NCBI GenBank assembly: GCA_035606695.1
Contig: DATNEW010000013.1
Span: forward strand, 62,001-126,000
Length of the DNA: 64,000 nt
Reading direction: 5' to 3'
Source: Gemmatimonadaceae bacterium
Lineage (GTDB): Bacteria > Gemmatimonadota > Gemmatimonadetes > Gemmatimonadales > Gemmatimonadaceae
Shown piece after piece: positions 1 to 7,744 of the stretch. Below the pieces are notes generated by a model. The model was given only the letters and a program-made list of their open reading frames with translations, was not told where the DNA came from and searched no databases. The first letter of the stretch is position 1, and the number at the start of each line of letters is the position of its first letter. The position numbers and the translations under genes were made by a program.

Positions 1-125
1 CGGAGTGTGCCGGCGAGGTTGTAGATCGAAACGCGGTCGCCGGTCAAGGTGCGCTGTTCCGTTTGCGCGGAGAGCGTGACCGCGGCGGCGGCGACGAGGA
101 GGAGCGGACGAATGAAGAGGCGCAT
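1..125 (-). CDS. Secreted protein, N-terminal fragment (cut by window edge)
   Basis: Reading the minus strand from the ATG at 125 gives about 41 residues before the window ends. They begin with a classic signal peptide (MRLFIRPLLLVAAAAVTLSA, cleavage expected near the following Gln) and continue into a segment with GDRVSIYNLAG. That segment resembles the start of secreted beta-strand-repeat proteins of the DUF4097 type, from memory. The protein is exported, but its function cannot be judged from this fragment. Confidence 0.6.
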   Translation of the reverse strand, partial: MRLFIRPLLLVAAAAVTLSAQTEQRTLTGDRVSIYNLAGTL

Positions 126-192
126 GCCGGGGAGGGGGAGGGACATGCGGATAGACACAGGGAGGCCGGGGAAGGTTTGAACGACAACGACC

Positions 193-999
193 TCAGTGAA
201 TATGCGTAATCGCCCAGGTCCAATACACCGCATCCTCCGGCGACATGTTGCCGCGCGGCGCGAGGCGCGCATCCTGATAGCCGTACCGCCCGATGTCGAG
301 CAGATACTGGCCACGCGACGTCAGCGTGCCGCGGCACACGCGGTCTTCGCTCGGCGGACTATTCATCTCGGTCTGCAATCGCGTCAGCAGCTCGTTCATG
401 ATGCGCGGCGGCAAGCGGTGGCGCTCCGAGGGATAAATGAACGCGAACAGCGTGAGATACGAGAGCAGCAATTGCCAATGCGGGTCAAAGCGCTGCATCA
501 CACGATCCCAATCCAGCGTTTCCGCGCACGAGCGAATGACGTGCGCGACGTCGGCGCCGTCATATCGCTCACGTTCCATCACGAACGCCTTCTGCCAGAG
601 CAGCTCCTCGACCGGCGCGATCTTCACCGGCATGCCGAGGACGTCGGCTTCGATCGCGTTGTTGAACCAGTGGTCGTCGACGCGGCACACACCGTTGCCC
701 GAGCTGAAGACAAGATCGACGACGTCATTGCCTTGCTTGGCCTTCGCGAGCCAATGCGGAAACGTGATCTCCGTGTGATAGCCCGCCTCGCGCAGCGCCT
801 CGAGTCCCGCTTCGAGATCGTCGTGGCGGATGAACAGATCGAAGTCCTTGGTCTCGCGCACGATGCCCGTGTAGTTGAGCAGCGCATGCGAGCCGCCGAC
901 GAGAAAAGGCACCTGCGCATCGCTCAGCACGTGCAGCGTTCGGCGGTAAAACGCGTTGGTGTCTTTTCCCGGATGATCGAAGGTCGATTGGTAGGCCAT
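193..999 (-). CDS. Nucleotidyltransferase-fold protein
   Basis: The 268-residue protein starts MAYQSTFDHPG. An in-frame extension to 1104 exists but overlaps the divergent phosphoesterase start, so the ATG at 999 is preferred. An early VGGSHAL segment followed by ETKDFDLFIR matches the GG...DxD signature of the nucleotidyltransferase superfamily (MNT/AbiEii-like). The rest is rich in Trp and His and has no recognisable second domain. The fold is supported by the motif; the substrate is unknown. No HEPN partner gene is adjacent, so a toxin-antitoxin role is not supported. Confidence 0.75.
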   Translation of the reverse strand: MAYQSTFDHPGKDTNAFYRRTLHVLSDAQVPFLVGGSHALLNYTGIVRETKDFDLFIRHDDLEAGLEALREAGYHTEITFPHWLAKAKQGNDVVDLVFSSGNGVCRVDDHWFNNAIEADVLGMPVKIAPVEELLWQKAFVMERERYDGADVAHVIRSCAETLDWDRVMQRFDPHWQLLLSYLTLFAFIYPSERHRLPPRIMNELLTRLQTEMNSPPSEDRVCRGTLTSRGQYLLDIGRYGYQDARLAPRGNMSPEDAVYWTWAITHIH

Positions 1000-1057
1000 G
1001 CGAGCCGGACAGTGCAAGATTTGCAGCACTGGCCCAAATCCTTCAGTACGGCCCGGT

Positions 1058-1912
1058 ATGCCCAATACCGGCGATACCGTGCGCCTCGCGGCGCTCAGCG
1101 ACATCCACTACACCAAGAGCTCGGCCGGCGCGATGGCGCCGCTCTTCGCGCAGATCGCCGAAACCGCGGACGTGCTCGTGCTCGGCGGCGACCTCACCGA
1201 CTATGGGTTGGCCGAGGAAGCGCGCGTGCTCGCGAAGGATTTGGCGCCGGTGAAAATCCCGGTTGTCGGCGTGCTCGGCAATCACGACTTCGAGGCGGGG
1301 CAGGAAGGCGACATCGTGCGCATCCTCACCGACGTCGGCGTGCACATGCTCGACGGCGATACGTGGGAATTCCGCGGAGTCGGCTTCGCCGGTGTGCGCG
1401 GCTTCTGCGGCGGCTTCGGCCGCGGCGCGCTCGGGCCGTGGGGCGAGAAAATCATCAAGGACTTCGTGCACGAAGCGGTGCAGGAGGCGCTCAAACTCGA
1501 GGCCGCCTTGGCGAGGCTGGGCACGGATCAACGCATCGTGCTCATGCATTACGCCCCGATTCGTGAGACGGTCGAAGGCGAGCCGCCCGAGATCTTCGCG
1601 TTCCTGGGCTCGAGTCGTTTCGAGGATCCGCTCACGCGCTTCGAGGTGACCGCGGTCTTTCACGGTCATGCACACAAGGGCGCGCCGGAGGGAAAGACGT
1701 CGTCCGGAATTCCCGTGTTCAACGTCGCACACGCGGTGTTGAAGGCGAACTATCCGGATCGGCCGCCGTTCAGATTGTTCGAGGTGCCCACCTCCGGTCC
1801 GAAGGACCACACCGTGACGCCGATCGGCGATCGCCGGCAGTGGGGTCGCCGGTCGGGCGATCGCTCGGCGGAATCGCAGAGTGCATCGGGGCCGGCGAAT
1901 CCTTCGTCGTGA
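1058..1912 (+). CDS. Metallophosphoesterase
   Basis: The 284-residue protein carries the calcineurin-type phosphoesterase motifs in order: DIHYTK near residue 14, GGDLTDYG, GNHDFEAG, an isolated His in VLMHYAP, and HGHAHKG near the C-terminus. These are the expected dinuclear metal ligands. No signal peptide is present, so the enzyme is probably cytoplasmic. The ATG at 1058 is preferred to 998 because family members begin just before the first metal motif. It is transcribed divergently from the nucleotidyltransferase gene. The substrate (phosphodiester, cyclic nucleotide or phosphoprotein) cannot be told. Confidence 0.88.
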   Translation: MPNTGDTVRLAALSDIHYTKSSAGAMAPLFAQIAETADVLVLGGDLTDYGLAEEARVLAKDLAPVKIPVVGVLGNHDFEAGQEGDIVRILTDVGVHMLDGDTWEFRGVGFAGVRGFCGGFGRGALGPWGEKIIKDFVHEAVQEALKLEAALARLGTDQRIVLMHYAPIRETVEGEPPEIFAFLGSSRFEDPLTRFEVTAVFHGHAHKGAPEGKTSSGIPVFNVAHAVLKANYPDRPPFRLFEVPTSGPKDHTVTPIGDRRQWGRRSGDRSAESQSASGPANPSS

Positions 1913-1932
1913 GCGTCGGCGCGCGTTGGTAA

Positions 1933-2301
1933 TCAACGCGCGTTCAGCAGCTCCGACGTCAGTTGATCGAACAGGGCGCCGAACGAAACGCCCGGCGGTT
2001 CGTAGTCGATCTCGATGCGCGCTTCAGTCGCGGTGTCGGCCGTCTCGTGCACGTTCACGGATCCGGCGTGAGAGACCTTCGAGTCGCGCTTGGTCTTCCA
2101 GGCAATGACTTCGTTCTTCTTGTCGTTGACGATCTCGACGTCGGGTAGATCGCTGACCCACTGGCGCGCGACAGCATAGACGTCGGCGCTCGGCCGATTC
2201 ACCGTGACGATGTGTTTGGCTTTGACCGCCCGACGCGCATCGACCGTTGCCGCGGCGCTGACGAGCTCGCCCGGAGCGCGTGCTGGAATTCTCGAGTCCA
2301 T
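1933..2301 (-). CDS. SRPBCC (polyketide cyclase/dehydrase-like) small protein
   Basis: The 122-residue protein follows a strong ribosome-binding site (GGAGGA, six bases before ATG). The core resembles START/SRPBCC lipid-binding proteins: KHIVTVNRPSADVYAVARQW, then VEIVNDKKNEVIAWKT, then an alternating AGSVNVHET...ARIEIDYEPPG strand pair. It is shorter than the usual 140-150 residues and lacks the full C-terminal helix. A ligand-binding or stress role is typical of the family; the ligand is unknown. It ends 20 bases from the convergent phosphoesterase stop. Confidence 0.7.
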   Translation of the reverse strand: MDSRIPARAPGELVSAAATVDARRAVKAKHIVTVNRPSADVYAVARQWVSDLPDVEIVNDKKNEVIAWKTKRDSKVSHAGSVNVHETADTATEARIEIDYEPPGVSFGALFDQLTSELLNAR

Positions 2302-2390
2302 TCAGTATCCTCCGGGCACGGAGCAGAGCAAGAGGTGTGCACTCTAACTCCTCCCCGAACGGGCCACGGACGAGCGACGGACCAACCCTT

Positions 2391-2609
2391 TACCACGGAC
2401 GAACATCCGACGACGGCGGACCGGCACGGAGACGGCGTGCAAACGGTACCCAACGGCGTTTCAAGTCGAATGCTTTCTTTTGAACACCCTCGGGATGCTT
2501 CGCGAATCTCTGCGTCCTGAGGTGTTCTAAAAAGTCATTCAACAGCAGTTGACTGCAGTTGACGCCGTCTCCGTGCCTGTCCGCAGTGGTCCGCCGTTTG
2601 TCCGTGGTA
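2391..2609. repeat. Imperfect inverted repeat, about 49-bp arms, in a gene-free stretch
   Basis: The 340-base space between 2302 and 2642 has no credible gene. It holds two arms, 2391-2439 and 2561-2609, that are close reverse complements: the left begins TACCACGGACGAAC and the right ends GTCCGTGGTA, and both contain GCACGGAGACGGCGT. Near-copies of CCACGGACG/GCGACGGACC also occur at 2364-2385. The centre (about 2480-2530) contains a CTCTGCGTCCTGAGGTGTTC segment of the kind often seen in dispersed repeats of environmental genomes. Confidence 0.7.
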
Positions 2610-2642
2610 ATGCTTGTGCCGGTACGCCAGTAGGCTCTGTAC

Positions 2643-3746
2643 TCACCGGGCGACAAACGCGTCCATCTTCTCCAGCGCGACACCCATGTCCTGGCGTCCG
2701 TACCCAAGACGGAAGTGATTTCCCGAATACCCAAACTGTGACGCCGGCAAAAGCAGTACGCCTTCCCGCTCGACGAGCCGCGCGCTGAATTCATCGACGT
2801 TGCCGCCGAGATACTCGGGAAAGCACACGCTGCCGGCGCGCGGCCGTACCCAGCGAAAGCGGCCGCCGCCACGAGAGAAAAATTTATCCAGCAGAGACAA
2901 ATTTTTGTCTATGATCCCGCGCGCCCGCGCGATTACACGATCCTGCGCGCGTAGCGCAATGAGCGACAACACTTCGCTCGGGGCGCTGCTGCAAATCGTC
3001 GTGTAATCCTTGAGTGACGCAACGCGTTTTCTGAGTGACGCATCACGCGTCGTAATCCACCCAATTCGTAGTCCGGCGAGCGCGAACGACTTCGACATCA
3101 CGCCGAGGCTGATCGCGCGTTCCGAGCAATCGGCGGCCGCGGGCAGCCGTGGCGCGCTGTGCTCGAGCAAGCGATACACCTCGTCCGAAAAGAGATGCGC
3201 CCCGTGCAGCTCGGCGATCGCAACGACGCGCGCCAGCTGATCGGCGCCGACCTGCGCACCTGTTGGACTGTGCGGGAAGTTGATGACGATGACTTTGGTA
3301 TTCGGCTGCATCGACGCGGCGATTGCATCCACGTCCAGCGACCAGTCGCGCGGCGAGAGCGGCACCATCGTGACGGAGGCGCCGATCGACTTCGCGACTT
3401 CGTACAGCGATTGATACGCCGGCCACACGACGACCGCGTGGTCACCGGCCCCGAGCAGCGCGTGCATCGTCAGAAACACGCCTTCCTCGGCGCCCGCGAA
3501 CGTGAGCACGTCGTCGGCGCTCGCCGTGTCGTACAATCGCGCGATCTCTTCGCGCAGCGCGGGCAGGCCAAGCGATTCGGTGTACCCGAGACTCAGATGC
3601 TCCCAGCGTTGCCGCGCGTCGTCGTCGGCCAGCTCCAACAATTCGGAGAGACTGTACGGCTCGACGTCCGACGCGCACAACACGTGGCGCACCGCGAACT
3701 CCCAACGCGCGAAGTAGCGCTCGAGCGTAAAGTCCGCGATGCGCAC
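2643..3746 (-). CDS. PLP-dependent aminotransferase, class I/II
   Basis: The 367-residue protein starts at GTG (3746), 16 bases after the sodC-like stop. It shows fold-type I aminotransferase landmarks: SLGYTESLGLPALREEIA, a cofactor-binding AGAEEGVF, NFPHSPTGAQV (the usual NPxNPTG with H replacing N), SDEVYRLL, and the PLP lysine in SKSFALAGLRIGW. It is probably cytosolic. The substrate is not evident; several such enzymes are annotated as capreomycidine-synthase-like or general aminotransferases. It is the last gene of the purE-purK-sodC run on this strand. Confidence 0.88.
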   Translation of the reverse strand: MRIADFTLERYFARWEFAVRHVLCASDVEPYSLSELLELADDDARQRWEHLSLGYTESLGLPALREEIARLYDTASADDVLTFAGAEEGVFLTMHALLGAGDHAVVVWPAYQSLYEVAKSIGASVTMVPLSPRDWSLDVDAIAASMQPNTKVIVINFPHSPTGAQVGADQLARVVAIAELHGAHLFSDEVYRLLEHSAPRLPAAADCSERAISLGVMSKSFALAGLRIGWITTRDASLRKRVASLKDYTTICSSAPSEVLSLIALRAQDRVIARARGIIDKNLSLLDKFFSRGGGRFRWVRPRAGSVCFPEYLGGNVDEFSARLVEREGVLLLPASQFGYSGNHFRLGYGRQDMGVALEKMDAFVAR

Positions 3747-3761
3747 GACTCGCTAATTCTA

Positions 3762-4343
3762 CTAATTCGCCGTGATCACACCGCAGGCGACGCGGCCGCC
3801 CGAGTTGCCCGCGGGATCGGTCTTGTAGTCGTCGCGGCCGGCATGCACCACGACGGCCGAACCGTCGGCATCGAGCAAGGCGTTCTGTCCTTTCAGCGTG
3901 ACGTTCGGCAGCAGCGCCTCGAAGTGCAGCGAGCTCGAGGCGGGCGTGTCGAGATTCGGCAGATCGCCGAGATGCGGCCCATGCTGATTCAGGTATCCGT
4001 GCTGCCGTTGGCCGGGATTGAAATGGCCGCCCGCGGTTGTGAATGGCGGTTCACATTTTCCAATCGCGTGAATGTGAATGCCGTGCGAGCCCAGTCCCAG
4101 GTCGTTCACCGTTCCGTCGACGACGACGCCGGCATAGCTGTCGGCGAACGTCACGCGTCCAACCTGCTTGCCGCTGGCGTCGTGCAGTATCGCGGTGGCC
4201 GACGAGAATGTCTCGGGCACGACGACCTGCATTGGCGCGGCCGCGGGGTTGGCCGACGAGGGATTGACCGCGGGCGAGCCGGATGTCTTGCAGGCGACGA
4301 GCGTTACAACTGCAGCGAGCGAAGCGAGAGAGGTCTTGATCAT
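3762..4343 (-). CDS. sodC: Cu/Zn superoxide dismutase-like lipoprotein
   Basis: The 193-residue protein has a lipoprotein signal (lipobox VACK near residue 17). The dismutase domain has GIHIHAIGKCEPP, GGHFNPGQRQHG, HGPHLGDLPN, VVHAGRDDYKTDPAGNSGGRVACGVI. These give the copper and zinc His ligands, the Asp and the disulfide cysteines of the SodC family. The role would be periplasmic or surface superoxide removal. The ATG overlaps the purK stop by four bases (ATGA), so translation is probably coupled to purine genes, an unusual pairing. Confidence 0.92.
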   Translation of the reverse strand: MIKTSLASLAAVVTLVACKTSGSPAVNPSSANPAAAPMQVVVPETFSSATAILHDASGKQVGRVTFADSYAGVVVDGTVNDLGLGSHGIHIHAIGKCEPPFTTAGGHFNPGQRQHGYLNQHGPHLGDLPNLDTPASSSLHFEALLPNVTLKGQNALLDADGSAVVVHAGRDDYKTDPAGNSGGRVACGVITAN

Positions 4344-5479
4344 GATGGAGTTCCGGTGAGTTCTGCGTATGCGGCGCGCACGCGATCCAACGCTTCCTCG
4401 GGTGTGCGGCCGGTGGCTGACAGATGGCCCATCTTGCGTCCGGGACGCGCCCCGCGTTTGCCGTAGAGATGAAGCCGCACGCCAGGATGCGCCAGCACCG
4501 CGTCGAAGCGCGGTGATCCAGATTCCCACAGATCGCCAAACAAATTGTAGATCGCGCCCGGCCGCAGCACCGACGTGTCGCCAAGCGGGAGATCGCACGC
4601 GGCGCGCACGAGTTGCTCGAACTGGCTCGTCGAACACGCGACTTCGGTTTCATGAAACGAATTGTGCGGACGCGGCGCGAGCTCGTTCACGAGCAGCTGA
4701 CCATCGGCGAGCAGGAACATTTCGACGGCGAGAATTCCCTCGAGCTGAAATCCATCCGCGATCGTGCGCGCGATCGACTCCGCCTCGGCGACGACGGCGG
4801 GGGGCAGCGGCGCCGGAAGCACCGACCACGAGAGAATCTGATTCTCGTGATAGTTGAGTGCCGGCGGATAAAACTTGATCTCACCGCTCGGGCGACGGCA
4901 GACCATGATCGACAGCTCGAGATCGAGCGGCAACGCCTGCTCGGCCACCGAGTGCCGCTCACCGAGCGAGAGCCATGCTTCGGCGATGCCGTCGAGGCTC
5001 GTCACGCGTGCCTGGCTCCGACCGTCGTAGCCGCCGTGGCACGCTTTCACGAACAACGGCCCGAGTGATTGGTACGTCTCGACGAGATCCGCGGTGGTGC
5101 GCACTTCGCGATACGGCCCGATCGGCACGCCGATCTCGGTGAGCCACGCTTTCTGCTTCGCGCGATCCTGGATGATTTCGAGAATTCTCGCGCCGGGACG
5201 CAGCGGCGCGTGACGCTGCGTGGCAGCCAGCGCGTCGCGTCCGATCTGCTCGATCTCGAGCGTGACGACGTCACACTGACGCGCGAGATCCTCAGCGGCG
5301 TCCGCATCGTCGAACTTCGCGGCGACGACGCGATCGGCCACGGCGCTGGCCGCGCAGTTCGCGTCGGGATCGAGAATGTGCACGTTGTAGCCGAGCGTGC
5401 GCGCCGCCATCGCCGTCATGCGGCCAAGCTGGCCGCCGCCGAGAATGCCGATGGTTGCGCCGGGAAGGATCGGTGCCAT
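4340..5479 (-). CDS. purK: 5-(carboxyamino)imidazole ribonucleotide synthase
   Basis: The 379-residue ATP-grasp enzyme carboxylates AIR to N5-CAIR in purine synthesis. It starts GATIGILGGGQLGRMTAMAA, the hallmark PurK N-terminus, and contains FVKACHGGYDGRSQ, the ATP-grasp EMFLLADGQLLVNELAPRPH and NSFHETEVACSTSQFEQ. Its ATG (5479) shares one base with the purE stop (TGATG). The reading frame is open far upstream, but that extension only overlays purE. The C-terminus is complete. Confidence 0.96.
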   Translation of the reverse strand: MAPILPGATIGILGGGQLGRMTAMAARTLGYNVHILDPDANCAASAVADRVVAAKFDDADAAEDLARQCDVVTLEIEQIGRDALAATQRHAPLRPGARILEIIQDRAKQKAWLTEIGVPIGPYREVRTTADLVETYQSLGPLFVKACHGGYDGRSQARVTSLDGIAEAWLSLGERHSVAEQALPLDLELSIMVCRRPSGEIKFYPPALNYHENQILSWSVLPAPLPPAVVAEAESIARTIADGFQLEGILAVEMFLLADGQLLVNELAPRPHNSFHETEVACSTSQFEQLVRAACDLPLGDTSVLRPGAIYNLFGDLWESGSPRFDAVLAHPGVRLHLYGKRGARPGRKMGHLSATGRTPEEALDRVRAAYAELTGTPS

Positions 5480-6021
5480 CAGCTCCGCGCGACGTTGGTG
5501 TTCGCGAGCACGTCGTCCGTGCGCCGCTTGCGCCACTCTGAGAGGCGCGAGCGAAGCTCGCGCCGTTGAATGGACACGATCGACGTCGCGAGCAGCGCGG
5601 CGTTGATCGCACCCGGCTCGCCAATCGCGAGCGTGCCGACGGGAACTCCCTTCGGCATCTGCACGATCGACAGCAGCGAATCGAGTCCGTTGAGCATCGT
5701 CGCGGGAATCGGCACGCCGAGGACCGGCACGGAGGTCTTGGCGGCGACCATGCCGGGCAAATGCGCCGCGCCGCCGGCCGCCGCGATGATGACTTCGATA
5801 CCGCGCGCCTCGGCGGTCGATGCGTACTCGAACATCCAGTCCGGTGTGCGATGCGCCGAGACGATGCGTGCTTCGTGCGGCACTCCGAGCTCGGCGAGAA
5901 GGTCGATCGCCGGCTGCATGTATTTCAAGTCCGATGCGCTGCCCATGATCACGCCGACGATGGCCTTCGAAGCGCCGCTGTCGGTTGGGTGACCGGTGGG
6001 TGAGGTAGTCTGGTTCGGCAT
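5479..6021 (-). CDS. purE: N5-CAIR mutase, class I PurE
   Basis: The 180-residue enzyme converts N5-CAIR to CAIR, the step after PurK. It contains [16 protein letters not shown] (phosphate-binding loop), [13 protein letters not shown] with the class I catalytic His, and [11 protein letters not shown]. The ATG at 6021 is chosen; a further in-frame ATG at 6069 would add a run of residues not typical of the family. A roughly 20-residue Thr/Ser/Pro-rich leader precedes the domain. It is the first gene of the purE-purK-sodC-aminotransferase run and is divergent from the outer-membrane gene at 6100. Confidence 0.95.
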   Translation of the reverse strand: MPNQTTSPTGHPTDSGASKAIVGVIMGSASDLKYMQPAIDLLAELGVPHEARIVSAHRTPDWMFEYASTAEARGIEVIIAAAGGAAHLPGMVAAKTSVPVLGVPIPATMLNGLDSLLSIVQMPKGVPVGTLAIGEPGAINAALLATSIVSIQRRELRSRLSEWRKRRTDDVLANTNVARS

Positions 6022-6099
6022 TTGGGGGAGTGCGGTCGGGAGGAAATATACGCGGGCAGTTGCGCCCACGCTCGTTCACCATTTGCTGAAGAGGTGTGC

Positions 6100-7566
6100 A
6101 TGCGGTCGTGTTTTGTCAGACACGCGGGTCGTTGTACGTTCGTCGCCGTACCGATGCTGCTCGGCGCGCTGTCAACGGCGCGCGGCCAGCTCGTGACGCC
6201 CAAGACGGTACCGATCCACCAGGACGAGCAGTTCTCGATCATCCCGTCGGCGCGCGCGGGCATGGCCGGCGTATCGATCGCGCTCGACGACACGCTGGCC
6301 GACCCATTCGTGAATCCCGCGAAGGCGACGAACGTGAAGGTGGGAACGATCTTCACGAATCCGTTCTCGCACGGCATCAGCGCGGGCCGCGGCGGGGGAC
6401 ACACGCTGCCGCTTGGCGGACTCGGAGCCATGGGCAATTGGTCGGGCGGGGTCGTGTTCGCGTTGCAAGAGCTGGATCATGGTCCGGGGAACGCGATCAG
6501 CGATCGCACGGCGTCGAATCAATACGCCACGGTCGTGCTCGCGCGGCGACTGCCGGGCGACGTCTCAGTTGGCGCGTCGGCGTACGTGGCCGGACTGAAC
6601 GCGCTCGACGGCGTCGATCTGTTGTACGCGGGCAGCGATCGCATCGTGCAATCCGGAACGCTCACGGACTTCCGGCTAGGGTTGACGAAGATGTGGGGCG
6701 CGCGGCGATTGGAGGTGTTGCTGCTGAACAACAACACCAACATGAGTGAAGACGTGCACTACACGACGTTCACGTTCACGCCGACGAGCTCGACGACGAC
6801 GCAGCGGACGGATCACAACGCGGATCATACGAAGATCTGGGGCCTGCACACGCAGTACGTGCAGCCGGTTGGCGAGGAGGGATGGCGCGTGGGTTGGCTC
6901 GCGACGGTCAACCGGTTGTCGCATCCCGAAATCCCGAATTATCAGATTCAGAACATTCCGCGCGATCCCGGAACGACGTACGGGTTCAACGCCGGCATCG
7001 GCGCCGCTCGGATGTTCGGCCACACGACGTTCGGCGCGGACGTGATCGAGGAGCCGATGGTCAGCAACACGTGGGGCACGGCGGCGCGCGATACCGCGAT
7101 CGTCGGTGGCGGTACGCTGCTCGCCGGCGCGCGAACGGTCGATAACCACTTCACGTTCACGAATGCGAAGATGCGCATCGGCATCGGCCACGACATTCTG
7201 ATCCACGACGACACGGCCTCGGTGTTCACGTGGCAGCTCGGCCTCGGCGTGTATGCGATCAACTATCGACTGCATCAGGTGAATCACGTGCAGGCGAACG
7301 ATCGCTTCGACGACGAAGGGTGGACGGAGTGGACGCCAAGTCTCGGGCTGCGCTGGAGAACGAAGGAGATGACGGTGCAGTACACCTACCGGCGCACGTG
7401 TGGGCCGAGCGATTGCACGGACTTTTCGTTTTTTGCGAGCGGGGACAAGGTCACGGTGCCCGCGGCGTCGACCGGCGGGGTGATCGCGGCGCCGAGCTCA
7501 CCGCTCACGATCGAGACCGGGGTATCGCACGTCCATCAGATCATGGTGGCGATACCGATCCGGTAG
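6100..7566 (+). CDS. Outer-membrane beta-barrel-like protein
   Basis: The 488-residue protein starts at ATG 6100 behind a GAAGAGG ribosome site and has a signal peptide (hydrophobic VAVPMLLGALSTARG). The mature part alternates short amphipathic strands (VGASAYVAGLN, GWRVGWLATVNRLSH, VFTWQLGLGVYAINY, LGLRWRTKEMTVQYTYR), typical of surface barrels. An N-terminal segment (PSARAGMAGVSIALDDT..FVNPAK) recalls PorV/FadL-type barrels. A CGPSDC pair may form a loop disulfide. Location is supported by pattern; cargo is unknown. Confidence 0.65.
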   Translation: MRSCFVRHAGRCTFVAVPMLLGALSTARGQLVTPKTVPIHQDEQFSIIPSARAGMAGVSIALDDTLADPFVNPAKATNVKVGTIFTNPFSHGISAGRGGGHTLPLGGLGAMGNWSGGVVFALQELDHGPGNAISDRTASNQYATVVLARRLPGDVSVGASAYVAGLNALDGVDLLYAGSDRIVQSGTLTDFRLGLTKMWGARRLEVLLLNNNTNMSEDVHYTTFTFTPTSSTTTQRTDHNADHTKIWGLHTQYVQPVGEEGWRVGWLATVNRLSHPEIPNYQIQNIPRDPGTTYGFNAGIGAARMFGHTTFGADVIEEPMVSNTWGTAARDTAIVGGGTLLAGARTVDNHFTFTNAKMRIGIGHDILIHDDTASVFTWQLGLGVYAINYRLHQVNHVQANDRFDDEGWTEWTPSLGLRWRTKEMTVQYTYRRTCGPSDCTDFSFFASGDKVTVPAASTGGVIAAPSSPLTIETGVSHVHQIMVAIPIR

Positions 7567-7573
7567 AGCAACT

Positions 7574-7735
7574 GCGAAGGGCGAACCGAACGGGCGAACC
7601 GAAACAACGAACTGAACGAGCGAACCGAAACAGCGAACGGAAACGGCGATCTTTCCAATCGCTGTTTCGGTTCGCTGTTTCGGTTCGCTCTCTCGGTTCG
7701 CTCTCTCGGTTCGCCGTTTCCATTCGCCGGTCTAT
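7574..7735. repeat. Mirror-image tandem array, 13-bp period (giant hairpin)
   Basis: Five 13-bp units with consensus GCGAACCGAAACA run from 7581 to 7645, each differing at 1-4 positions. After a 14-base centre, five inverted units with consensus CGCTGTTTCGGTT run from 7660 to 7724. The outer flanks also partly mirror. The array fills the whole space between the stop codons of two convergent genes (7566 and 7745). It could act as a bidirectional transcription barrier; it has no oligo-U tail. Confidence 0.9.
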
Positions 7736-7744
7736 CGCCTTCAG

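Noticed and set aside
3762-4637. Longer form of the sodC-like protein starting at 4637
   Set aside because: The extension only covers purK in another frame; the lipoprotein start at 4343 overlaps the purK stop.
4340-6082. PurE-PurK fusion or extended PurK
   Set aside because: The upstream part of the open frame is out of frame with PurE; PurE has its own frame ending at 5479.
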